Below, one piece after another: positions 1-9,692 of a stretch of DNA of 64,000 nucleotides. A program made the translations under genes and the position numbers. The notes under the pieces are model-generated. The model searched no databases and was not told the origin of the DNA. It worked only from the letters and a program-made list of their open reading frames with translations. Each line of letters starts with the position of its first letter. Positions within the stretch are counted from its first letter, which is position 1. This DNA is from JAFGBI01 sp964480725 (GTDB taxonomy: Bacteria; Myxococcota_A; Polyangia; Polyangiales; Polyangiaceae). The DNA lies in assembly GCA_964480725.1 (NCBI GenBank), contig CAYZQO010000032.1, positions 1 to 64,000 on the forward strand, given 5' to 3'.

Positions 1-157
1 TCGTCCCCGCACCGCCCGTCGTCCCCGCGCCCCCGGTCGTCCCCGCGCCCCCGGTCGCCGCCGGGAACGACGTCGGCGGGTCGTCGTCACCGCACGCCAC
101 CGCCGCCACCAGCAACGCCACCCCCGCCGCCAAGCAAGTCGTCGATCGGTTCGCCAT
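1..157 (-). CDS. Lipoprotein with TGGAGT-type repeat linker (N-terminus only, runs off window)
   Basis: Only the first 52 codons are inside the window. The ATG at 157 follows a strong AGGAGG. It encodes a short lipoprotein signal peptide (basic MANRS start, hydrophobic ALLVAAVAC with a lipobox-like VAAVAC) followed by GDDDPP. A Gly/Thr/Ala linker of repeated TGGAGT then runs into the window edge. This is the same design as the other repeat-linker lipoproteins here, where the linker usually tethers a catalytic or binding domain to the outer membrane. The C-terminal domain is not visible, so the function is unknown. Between 158 and 384 I see nothing beyond the ribosome binding site. Confidence 0.75.
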   Translation of the reverse strand, partial: MANRSTTCLAAGVALLVAAVACGDDDPPTSFPAATGGAGTTGGAGTTGGAGT

Positions 158-384
158 CTTCGGATCCTCCTCTGGCGGTCCTGCCGCCCTACGAGTCGGT
201 GATACCTTGCCAGCCGCCTCGAGGGCAGCTCCCGCGAGCCTCGAGCGCGAGATACCGTATACGCGCTGGATGCAGCGAGGGGCGCCTCACGTCGTTCTCG
301 CGGCTCCCCGACGTTCCGTGGCGGGCGACGCTCAGCCCGTCGTTACCATTCAGTTGGCGTGAGGGGGGTTCCGAGGTGGAGCGC

Positions 385-1221
385 TCAGAGGGCGGTGACG
401 CTGGTAACGCAGATCCGACCACTGCCGTCCGCGTCGCCACCCGGGATCTGGATCTGCAGATCGTGGGACGACGCGGCGACCGCCGGCGTGCAGCCCTGAT
501 CGGTCGCCCACGTCGGGCAGGCGGCGTCCGCGAACAACACGTCGAAGGTGCCCGGCCCCTCGACCTCTACGAACGGCGACACCACCCCCACCGAATCCGC
601 CAACTGGGTGAACCCGATGCGAATCGGGTTTGGTTCGGAGCTGCCGGTGACCGTGATCGTGAAGCCCGTGGCCGAGCCCGCGTAGGCGTACTTCGTGGAC
701 GCCGCGCCGCCAGAGGCGTTCAACTCGAGGGCGATGCCGCAGCCCCAAGACTCGTGGCTGGGGTCGACGATGCTCGTCCAGTCGAGGCAGCAGCCGTCGT
801 CAGAGCAGGGGCTCCCTGCCGTCACGACGCAGGTGATGGCATCGCCGTAGAGGTACCAGGCCCCCTGCACGCCCACCGGGTCGTCGTCCGAAATTGACGG
901 ATCGCCGCCGACCCAGCCGCTGGCGGTGACGAGATTGTCGCCGCCCGTGCTGCCGGTGCCGGTCCCCGTGCCGGTCCCGGCGCCCGTGCCGGCCCCGGTG
1001 CCGGCGCCGGTGCCAGTCCCCGTGCCGGCGCCGGTGCCAGTCCCCGTGCCGGTCCCCGTCCCAGTCCCCGCGCCCGTACCAGCCCCGGTGCCGCCACCCG
1101 TTCCGAATGCCGGGGACGGATCGCCGCTCTCAGTGCCGAGGCACGCGGCGACGAGCACCGCCGCCAGCGCGACAGCGAGCCCTCGCGACCGGCCCTCGGC
1201 GCGGCCGCCGACGCTCTTCAT
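385..1221 (-). CDS. Secreted lipoprotein with (GT)n/GTGA repeat linker and C-terminal beta-rich domain
   Basis: 278 residues. The N-terminus has a basic stretch and a hydrophobic core ending in LVAAC, a lipobox, so lipidation at that Cys is likely. A linker of roughly 50 residues made almost only of GTG/GAGTG repeats follows. The C-terminal ~170 residues contain several Cys and read like a carbohydrate-binding or beta-sandwich domain (VQGAWYLYGDAITC, WGCGIALELN, FTQLADSVGVVSPFVEVEG); I cannot name the family. The start was chosen because the ATG at 1221 overlaps the stop of the upstream regulator as ATGA, which implies translational coupling. The linker DNA is a degenerate tandem repeat and may vary in length between strains. 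Confidence 0.8.
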   Translation of the reverse strand: MKSVGGRAEGRSRGLAVALAAVLVAACLGTESGDPSPAFGTGGGTGAGTGAGTGTGTGTGTGTGAGTGTGTGAGTGAGTGAGTGTGTGTGSTGGDNLVTASGWVGGDPSISDDDPVGVQGAWYLYGDAITCVVTAGSPCSDDGCCLDWTSIVDPSHESWGCGIALELNASGGAASTKYAYAGSATGFTITVTGSSEPNPIRIGFTQLADSVGVVSPFVEVEGPGTFDVLFADAACPTWATDQGCTPAVAASSHDLQIQIPGGDADGSGRICVTSVTAL

Positions 1222-2138
1222 CGGCAACCCCCGACCGCGCGCACGCGGCGTGCCCGGCCGGCGGGGCCGCTCGGCGTCGCTTCGTATGGGAGCGGGGTTG
1301 CGTCGCCTGCGGGCTCCTGCGTCAGCGGGAAGAGCTGGAAGTTGAGCTGCAGGACCTGGGACGGGTCGCGCTCGAACTGCTCGAGTTCGAGGAGCTCCTG
1401 GCGAAACCGCGCGACCAATTCCGCGACGCGGGCGAGCCCGTCCGGACCGAGCGCCATCGTGACCGCGGTCATGCTCCGGCGCGCTCGGGGGAGCCGGTCG
1501 AGGGCCGCGATGGCGTGGTGGATCATCTGGCGATGGTAGTTCCCGAGGTGCACGGAGCGGATCTCGGGGTTCGCGGCGATGGTTGCGAGCGCGCGACGGA
1601 GGCGGCCGTCCTCGCCGCGCGCGAGCAACCCCAGCTCGACCAGCGTGGTCAACGCCTCCCGCGCCTCCTCGGGTTGAATGGGGGGATTCAGACGCCCCGC
1701 GATCCACGCGGGGTCCTCCCGGAAGGCCCGGCAGGAGACGAGCTCGCGAATCGCCGGGTAATACCAGCGCGAGTGGTAGCGATCCTGGGCAAGCGTGAGG
1801 CGATGCGCGGCACGGAAACGCGCGTGACGCTTCATCCGCTGGTACGCGCGATCGCGCTCCTCGTGGCTCCGCGCCTGGTTGAAGGCCACGAGCTCCGTGA
1901 AGTAGGCGCCGGCCGTCCCCTCCAGACGGCAAGCCACCGCGAATCGCTCCGCCATGGCGGGGCTGAGGTTACGGTCCCCGTCCATCACGAGCTTGAGGTA
2001 GTTCGGCGAGCCCAGCCCCGCGCGCTTCGAGAAGGCACGGTACGAGATCCTGGCGCGGGCCTTCCGGTCCGCGTAGTACGCCCGCAGGTACTCCCGGTAA
2101 TCCTGGTACTGGAAGACGTCGACGTCGTCCCCGGCCAC
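1218..2138 (-). CDS. TIGR02147-family DNA-binding regulator
   Basis: 306 residues from a GTG start. The N-terminus (DVFQYQDYREYLRAYY, then SYRAFSKRAGLGSPNYLKLV and AERFAVACRL) matches the TIGR02147 family: an HTH-like N-terminal domain on a long helical domain, typical of Myxococcota and Fibrobacter. Family members often sit next to genes for secreted or surface proteins and are thought to control them. Here the stop codon overlaps the start of the repeat-linker lipoprotein by 4 bp, so the two form a coupled operon. No ATG is available near the conserved N-terminus. The GTG at 2138 is the best start because the residues upstream of it look like non-coding frame. Confidence 0.8.
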   Translation of the reverse strand: MAGDDVDVFQYQDYREYLRAYYADRKARARISYRAFSKRAGLGSPNYLKLVMDGDRNLSPAMAERFAVACRLEGTAGAYFTELVAFNQARSHEERDRAYQRMKRHARFRAAHRLTLAQDRYHSRWYYPAIRELVSCRAFREDPAWIAGRLNPPIQPEEAREALTTLVELGLLARGEDGRLRRALATIAANPEIRSVHLGNYHRQMIHHAIAALDRLPRARRSMTAVTMALGPDGLARVAELVARFRQELLELEQFERDPSQVLQLNFQLFPLTQEPAGDATPLPYEATPSGPAGRARRVRAVGGCR

Positions 2139-2254
2139 TCGACGAGTATACACCCGGCCGCGGCGGGGGCGGCCGGCCGCGCGCCCATCCGCACCCTCTG
2201 GGCGGGCGACGGTCGGCCGTGAGGGCTTCCGGGCGTCCCCCGGGAAGGTGGCCG

Positions 2255-3607
2255 TCAAATACCGCCCGTGACCGTCATCGCGTCGTGGCGATGCACCCGG
2301 AAATAGGCGGCGGACGCGACGACGAGGACGGTCGCAAGCGCGGTCACCGCGAGCGACGCGCGCGCAAAACCGTCGAGCGAATCGACGAGTGGTCCCCGCG
2401 CCATTTCCACCGCGAGGACCGCCAACCTGCCCGCGTGCCCGAAGGTGCCGGCGACGAACACCATGAACACCGCGGTGCCGACCAAGCCCACGGCCGCGAC
2501 GAGACGGTCGAAGAGGACGGACATGAACGGCACGTGCACCAGGAAGAGGCCCGCTCCGATAGTGACCATCCACGGCGTCGGCCCAACCGCGCCGCCGAGG
2601 AAAAGGACCGTGCTGCCACCGATGGCGGCGAGGCCGAGCAGAATGAGCCCGTGCACGGCCGCCAGGGCACGCCGGTGGTCGCGGAAGACCATCAGCCCAC
2701 CGATCGCCACGACCGTGGCCACGGCGACCGGGAGTTCGGCGGCGGTCAGCACGCTGGGTGCATCGGGAGGCGCGAGAACTCCCCAGAGCTCCAGCGTCAT
2801 CCGGGTGCGGAGCTCGCGGTACCCCGAGAGCAGCGCGTGCGCGGCGACGAGCAGCCCCAGTCCCAGCGCGGACGAGCGAAGGAACTGGGAGCGCATCGCG
2901 CTTGTCATGGGGGCACGGAAGAGCCGCTCCGCCTCGTCCTGCCGATTCGGCGGCGGGAACTGGGCGAGCAACCACAGCGCGCCCGCGAGGGGGAGGGCCG
3001 CGGCGGCGCCCGCGGCAGCTGGCGCCCACAGCGCGGGGACGCCCAGCGAATCGACCGCGTGGCCGAAGCTCCGCATCGCCCCCCCTGCGAGCAGATAGCC
3101 TGCGGCCGCCACCGCCCCCAGCCCGTCCGAAACGCGCCTCCCCTCGAGGAACGAGAAGACCAGCCCCCAGACGAGCCCGAGTGCCAATCCATCGACGAAG
3201 AGGCACACCGGAGCCAGGGGAGGCGGGACGAGCGCCAGCATGACGAGCGCCAGTTCCGCCACGCCGAGCACCCCCGCCAGCGCCGGCACGCGCCGCGCCG
3301 GGTCCAGCTCGACCACGGCCACGGCACCGATCGGCTGCGAGAGCGCCAACCCCAGCGCCTGGGCGGCGACGCAAGCGGCGCGCAGGTCGACCGGCCCCGC
3401 GCCGAAGACGGAGATGGTCCCGGCCAGTGGCGTGGCGAGGAACGGCTCACGCAGGGCGAAGGCGCCGAGGCAGATCGAGAAGCTCGTCAGGCCGCCGAAC
3501 GCGAGCTGCACCGTGGGGCCCGCGCGGTAGAGCCAACGGCCGAGACGCCCTGGGATCTCGGCCAACTCGGCGAGCGATGTGAGCGACTTCCGGTACGGAC
3601 GCGCCAT
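2255..3607 (-). CDS. DUF5690-family multi-pass membrane protein
   Basis: 450 residues with about 11-12 hydrophobic segments. Family features visible include FGGLTSFSICLGAFALREPF near residue 37, AAQALGLALSQPIGAVAVVE near 80, and LALGLVWGLVFSFLEGRRVS near 140. These match the DUF5690 family, a major-facilitator-like fold of unknown substrate. It lies alone, upstream of the TIGR02147 gene on the same strand with a gap of about 115 bp. Function is unknown; transport is inferred only from topology. Confidence 0.75.
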   Translation of the reverse strand: MARPYRKSLTSLAELAEIPGRLGRWLYRAGPTVQLAFGGLTSFSICLGAFALREPFLATPLAGTISVFGAGPVDLRAACVAAQALGLALSQPIGAVAVVELDPARRVPALAGVLGVAELALVMLALVPPPLAPVCLFVDGLALGLVWGLVFSFLEGRRVSDGLGAVAAAGYLLAGGAMRSFGHAVDSLGVPALWAPAAAGAAAALPLAGALWLLAQFPPPNRQDEAERLFRAPMTSAMRSQFLRSSALGLGLLVAAHALLSGYRELRTRMTLELWGVLAPPDAPSVLTAAELPVAVATVVAIGGLMVFRDHRRALAAVHGLILLGLAAIGGSTVLFLGGAVGPTPWMVTIGAGLFLVHVPFMSVLFDRLVAAVGLVGTAVFMVFVAGTFGHAGRLAVLAVEMARGPLVDSLDGFARASLAVTALATVLVVASAAYFRVHRHDAMTVTGGI

Positions 3608-3809
3608 GCGATTGCCCCCGCGCGCGGCGGTCCGGTCGAACGGTCGTGGCCGCGACGGCGAGGCCTCGCAGTCGAATCACGAATCCTCGCCCACCGCAAC
3701 CTCGCGGCGACGGGACGCGGGGTTGTCTGGCGGGACACGGCGGCCCCCCGGCGCCCTGCGACCCGACCGGCGCCGGCGCGGTGCCGGCTCCGGTCACGGC
3801 CGCGGACGG

Positions 3810-5447
<1,638 letters not shown>

Positions 5448-5648
5448 GCTGGAATCTGCTCCTTCGCTCGACCGGCGCGCCCGGATCGAGCGCGTCCCAC
5501 GGCCGAGACGGGCAAGCGTCTTTCACGCACGCAACCCGCCGTCAAGCGCCGGTTCTGGGGCCCCTCGCGCGACGCGGCGCCGAGCCGCCGGCGCGGTCGC
5601 CCCCGGTCGCCCCCGCGTGGGCCGAGGGGGCGAGGCAGCGTTCCTTGT

Positions 5649-5669
5649 CCATCACCCGCAGGGTGATGG
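5649..5669. promoter_or_regulatory. Short perfect inverted repeat between pgi and the AraC-type gene
   Basis: A perfect 9-bp inverted repeat (CCATCACCC, 3-nt loop, GGGTGATGG) lies in the 475-bp divergent space between pgi and the AraC-type gene. It could be an operator for either gene or a small RNA hairpin; there is no T-tract, so a terminator is unlikely. I see nothing else recognisable in 5448-5922. Confidence 0.3.
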
Positions 5670-5922
5670 CGCGCCCGGCCCATCCTCCGCCGACCGAGCT
5701 CAAGAAGGGCGACCGCGACGAAGCCGGGCGAGGCGAGACGAAGCACCGTCCCGACGGCGCGGGGCAGGCCGGGTTCGTCGAGGTTTTTCGGAATCTTCCC
5801 GCCCAGAGAAACGGCTTGCGTCACTCTGGGACCCGCGCCATGAAGGCGTCACCGGGGGCCGCTCGGCGCGGGCTGGGGGCCCGTCGACCCGAGGCCGTGT
5901 TTCGGCGATGGCAGGAGCACCG

Positions 5923-6777
5923 ATGGTTCCCGTACCTCGCGATCCCGCCAGGACGGCGCCGGGATCGCCCAGCGACGTGCGGGAGGTGCTGCGGCCGCCG
6001 CCTGCACCCTCGTTCCCGTCGTTCCCCGCCGCAGCGTCGGGACCGGTCACGGTCGCCGTGGCTCGCAACCCGCCCGACGCGGACCGGGCGCTGGTCGACG
6101 TGGAACGTCACCGCATCCTCTTCGTCCTGCACGGCGGCGTGACGCTCACGAGCGGCGGCGTGGCGAGACAGCTGCACCCCACCGAGGCGATCTGGATCCC
6201 CGCGGGCGGGATCGCAACGCGCCTCACGGCGCCCGGCGCGGCGCAGTTGGTGCTCCTCCGTGCCAGCTGGGCCGGAGCCGCGCCCGACGCCCGGCACCCG
6301 ATCCGCGACGCCGCGGGGCGGCTGCGGGAGCTGGCCCAGTGGCTGCTGCTGGAGCGGCAGGCCGCCTTTCCGGGTGCCGACGGCTACCGGGGCGCGCTGC
6401 TCGACCTCATGGTCCGGGAGTGGCAGCGGCTCGCGATCGACGAGACGGGCGCCCTCGAGAAGCGCCTCCGGTCCTTCGTCCTCGAGCACCTCGATCGACC
6501 GCTCACGCTGGAACAGCTCGCGCACCACCTGGGGATGGGGCGCTACCACCTGTGCCGCAAATACCGCGAGATCACCGGCGCGTCGCCGATGCAGGCGGTT
6601 CGCGCGGTACGCGTGGAGCAAGCGCTGGAGCTCATCCGCGGCACGTCAATGCCCATGCGCCAGGTCGCGCGGCAGGTCGGCCTGCGGAGCGAGCAGCACC
6701 TCAGCCGCCTGCTGCGGCTGCATTTCGACGTCGGCGCGAGGGATCTCCGGCAGAGCGGCCCCCCGGACGCGCCCTGA
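5923..6777 (+). CDS. AraC-family transcriptional regulator
   Basis: 284 residues. An N-terminal cupin-like sensor (about residues 30-130: HRILFVLHGGVTLTSGGV, LHPTEAIWIPAGG) is followed by a C-terminal AraC double helix-turn-helix (about 180-275). The latter contains LEQLAHHLGMGRYHLCRKYR and MRQVARQVGLRSEQHLSRLL. The layout fits regulators with an AraC-type ligand-sensing half. An ATG exists 15 nt upstream at 5908, but AGGAG at 5913-5917 is ideally spaced for the ATG at 5923. The ligand and targets are not evident. Confidence 0.85.
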   Translation: MVPVPRDPARTAPGSPSDVREVLRPPPAPSFPSFPAAASGPVTVAVARNPPDADRALVDVERHRILFVLHGGVTLTSGGVARQLHPTEAIWIPAGGIATRLTAPGAAQLVLLRASWAGAAPDARHPIRDAAGRLRELAQWLLLERQAAFPGADGYRGALLDLMVREWQRLAIDETGALEKRLRSFVLEHLDRPLTLEQLAHHLGMGRYHLCRKYREITGASPMQAVRAVRVEQALELIRGTSMPMRQVARQVGLRSEQHLSRLLRLHFDVGARDLRQSGPPDAP

Positions 6778-6910
6778 CCAGCGAGCGGCATCGGCTCCGG
6801 AGAACGGGCGAGCCCTGGCGACGTGAGCCCGAGGCTCGGCACGGGCGGGCCTGACGCGACAGGCGGCTTGATGGCCGCGCAGGAGCGACGACCCGGAGCA
6901 CCGAGCGGGC

Positions 6911-7015
6911 AGCAGACCTCGCCGAAAGCGCCCTGGGAAGCGCTTCCTCGAGGTGCACGGGGGCGTACTGCAGGGTGCCGACGCAAAAGGGCCAACCGAT
7001 CGGTCCTCGAGCCCG
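6911..7015. repeat. Dispersed intergenic repeat, copy A
   Basis: This segment in the 425-bp gap before the kinase gene aligns with 20573-20693. Shared blocks in order are GCCGAA-R-GCGCCCTGGGAA-R-CGC, CAGGGTGCCGACGC, AACCGRTCGGT and a CTCGAG/CTCTAG-like end. Copy A lacks about 16 bp of a central stem present in copy B. It lies outside genes and has several self-complementary stretches, as REP or MITE-like elements do. Confidence 0.6.
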
Positions 7016-7202
7016 ACTCGCGGGCGCCCGCGGCGCCCTCGGGCTGGGCGGCTGTCGTCGTGGTACGGTCGATGGTGGTTTCGTCGAGGGGTCGGCCACC
7101 CGAGGCTACGGGACCGCTCCTTGCGGCGGCTCCCGGCCCGCGTATTCTCCCCGACGGCGTCGTGCCGACGAACGGCAGAGGTGCGGCGCGCAGGTCCTCT
7201 AC

Positions 7203-9692
7203 ATGACGGAACGGGTCAAGATGCGTGGGGAGTTCGGGGCGACCTCACTCGCCAACCTCCTCGCCACCGTGGAGCAGGGGGGGGAGAACGCCGAGGTGCG
7301 ACTCTTCACGGAGCTGGGCGTCGGACACGTCTGGTTCAGCGCCGGCGCCCTGGCCGACGCCGAGATCGGGGGGATCGCGGGGGAAGCGGCGCTCGGCCGG
7401 CTCATGGCCGCCGAAGAAGGGCGATTCGAGGTGCTGCTGGGCACCAATGCCAGACCGAGACGGATCGCCGCCAACGTCAAGCAGGCGCTACAACGGCAGG
7501 TTGCTCGTACGGCGGAATGGAGCCGCCTGCTCGACTTGGCACCGAACCTCCACGCCCGGCTCTTGCGCCGGGACGCGGTCGGCGCTGAAAACCGGCTGCT
7601 GCCGGCGCCCCGAGCGATCATCGAGCTGTGCAACGGCGAGCGCTCGGTGACGGACGTGATCGACGCCGCGGGCCGCGACGCCGTGGAGGCGCTCCGGGAG
7701 ATCGTGGAGCTCATCGACGCGGGCTACCTCAGGGCAGCTCCCGCCCGGGCTCAGGCCACGCCCATCGTGACCGTCCAGGCCGACAGACCAACGCCCACGA
7801 TCCCGCGCGCCCCGGCCGTGCCGCGCTTCGAGCCCGACATGGTTACCCGGCTGGGCAACCCAATCCCCGTGTCGGAGCCCGAGGTAGAGGCAAAGACGAC
7901 GCGCTACTCGTCACGTCCGGGCACCGTGGAGGTGATCTCCGTGCGGCCACCGTCGACACCGGCTCCGGCCGACCGACGCCGTGACTCGAGCCGGCGGCCG
8001 CGCCCCGTCGTGCCGACGGCGAGCTCGGTGCCGCCGCCGCGCAGCGCAGACCGGATGGCGATGACCCGACGAGACGGGACCTGGGCGGAGCCGGCCGCCG
8101 ACAGCGCCGCTCCACTGCCGCGACCGCCGGGCTCCGCCGAGCCAGCACCACCGTTCGCCGCGGAGGCGCCGCCCGGCGACGCCCCTTTCGTCGGACGGTA
8201 CGAGGTGCTCTGCCGCCTCGGGCGCGGCGGCATGGGCGCCGTCTACCTCTGCCGCGTGACGGGAGAGGCGGGATTTCGCCGTCTGTTCGCGCTGAAGGTG
8301 CTGCGCCACCGGATCCGCCCGGACCCCGCCGCGGAGCGCGCATTCCTGCGAGAAGCCTACGTTGCGTCACGCCTGCACCACCCCAACGCGGTCGCAGTCG
8401 TGGACGCCGCCGTCCACGCCCGCCAGCCCTACCTCGTCCTCGAGTACGTGGAGGGATGCAGCCTCGCGACCCTGCTCCACCGTAACCCCGGGGCGCGCCC
8501 GCCCGAGCTCGTCGCGGCGATCGTGATCGACGCGCTGGAGGGCCTGGCCGCGGCGCACTCGCTCACCGACGACGAGGGGCGGCCCCTTGGCCTGGTGCAC
8601 GGCGACGTTTCGCCGGAGAACGTGCTCGTCGGCGTCGACGGGAGCGGGCGAATCTCTGATTTCGGGGTGAGCCGCCTCAGCCGTTCAGGGGTCATCGACG
8701 ACCCGTGGGAGCCCGTCCTGAGCCGGCCCGGGTACGTTTCCCCCGAGCGCGCGCTCGGCCGACCGATCACGCCCCAGGCGGACGTCTTCTCGATGGGGGT
8801 GGTGCTGTGGAACGCCCTCACAGGGCACGAGCTGTTCGTGGGCGCGTCGGCCGACGAGACGCTCCACAACGTCCTGTCGGCGCGCGTGCCCGCGCCGAGC
8901 ACGGTCGGCCTCCACCCACCGACCTGCTTCGATGCCCTCTGCTTGGCCGCGCTCGAGCGCGACCCCGACCTGCGCCCGCCCGGCGCTCAGGCCATGGCGG
9001 ACGAGCTCCGGCAAATCGCCGCTCGTCACCAGCTCGTCACCGGCCGCTCGGACGTGTCACGCTGGGTGCGCCAGCATTTCCGGCGCGAGCTCGAGCAGCG
9101 CCGCCTAGCGATCCTCGACGCCGCCCGCGACAAGGCAGCGAGCGCGGCGGCAGACGAGCCAATGCTGCCCCGCGCCCTCTCGGTGGTCCCGCCCCCCGTC
9201 GCCGGCCCGGGCGAGATCCGCGCCGAACCGGGCCTTTCGGTCGGCGACCGACCCGTCGCCGGCGACCCGCCGCAGGACACCGAGGCGACGGCGGGTCCAG
9301 AGGCTCCCCCCCTTGGCGACCCGACGCTGCCCTCGACGGAACGGCCGCCGCGCGGAGAAGACACGGAACCGCCAGCCTCCAGCCGAGCGCGCAATGCGGT
9401 CGTCATCGTCTCCGTCCTGCTTGCCTTGGCGGCCATCGGGATCAGTATTCTCCGACCGGACATGGTCGCCAGGTGGTTCGAGCTGGATATCTCGCGGCGC
9501 TCCTTCGGCCCGATGCCGCGGGAACTCGGTGTGCCCGAAGCCACCACGGAACCCGCGGACGGGTTGGAGCCAGCGCTCCCCGACCCGAGTCCATTGGTGA
9601 CGCCGGCCGCCCCGGGCGCCCCCCCTGCCCAGCCGGTCGGGAGTGACGCCCGAGCGGCACCTCGACCCGCACCCGGGGACCCGACACCATGA
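7203..9692 (+). CDS. DUF4388 - Ser/Thr protein kinase, membrane-anchored
   Basis: 829 residues. Residues 1-110 form a DUF4388 (PATAN-like) domain (MRGEFGATSLANLL, VWFSAGALADAE). A Pro-rich linker leads to a Hanks-type kinase (about 330-600) with glycine loop GRGGMGAVYLC, Lys in FALKVL, catalytic loop VHGDVSPENVLV, SDFG and SPE. The catalytic triad is therefore HGD, a common variant of HRD, and the enzyme should be active. A single membrane segment (NAVVIVSVLLALAAIGISIL, about 730-750) precedes a Pro-rich outer tail. The start at 7203 begins the conserved domain. The stop overlaps the FHA-Wzz start by ATGA, so the next protein is a plausible phospho-dependent partner. Confidence 0.9.
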   Translation: MTERVKMRGEFGATSLANLLATVEQGGENAEVRLFTELGVGHVWFSAGALADAEIGGIAGEAALGRLMAAEEGRFEVLLGTNARPRRIAANVKQALQRQVARTAEWSRLLDLAPNLHARLLRRDAVGAENRLLPAPRAIIELCNGERSVTDVIDAAGRDAVEALREIVELIDAGYLRAAPARAQATPIVTVQADRPTPTIPRAPAVPRFEPDMVTRLGNPIPVSEPEVEAKTTRYSSRPGTVEVISVRPPSTPAPADRRRDSSRRPRPVVPTASSVPPPRSADRMAMTRRDGTWAEPAADSAAPLPRPPGSAEPAPPFAAEAPPGDAPFVGRYEVLCRLGRGGMGAVYLCRVTGEAGFRRLFALKVLRHRIRPDPAAERAFLREAYVASRLHHPNAVAVVDAAVHARQPYLVLEYVEGCSLATLLHRNPGARPPELVAAIVIDALEGLAAAHSLTDDEGRPLGLVHGDVSPENVLVGVDGSGRISDFGVSRLSRSGVIDDPWEPVLSRPGYVSPERALGRPITPQADVFSMGVVLWNALTGHELFVGASADETLHNVLSARVPAPSTVGLHPPTCFDALCLAALERDPDLRPPGAQAMADELRQIAARHQLVTGRSDVSRWVRQHFRRELEQRRLAILDAARDKAASAAADEPMLPRALSVVPPPVAGPGEIRAEPGLSVGDRPVAGDPPQDTEATAGPEAPPLGDPTLPSTERPPRGEDTEPPASSRARNAVVIVSVLLALAAIGISILRPDMVARWFELDISRRSFGPMPRELGVPEATTEPADGLEPALPDPSPLVTPAAPGAPPAQPVGSDARAAPRPAPGDPTP

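Noticed and set aside
926..1100. CRISPR-like short repeats
   Set aside because: These are degenerate GTG/GCC codon repeats encoding a Gly-Thr linker; there are no spacers of constant length. The same holds for the arrays at 35740-35900, 37400-37740, 40940-41350, 43320-43600 and 44520-44750.
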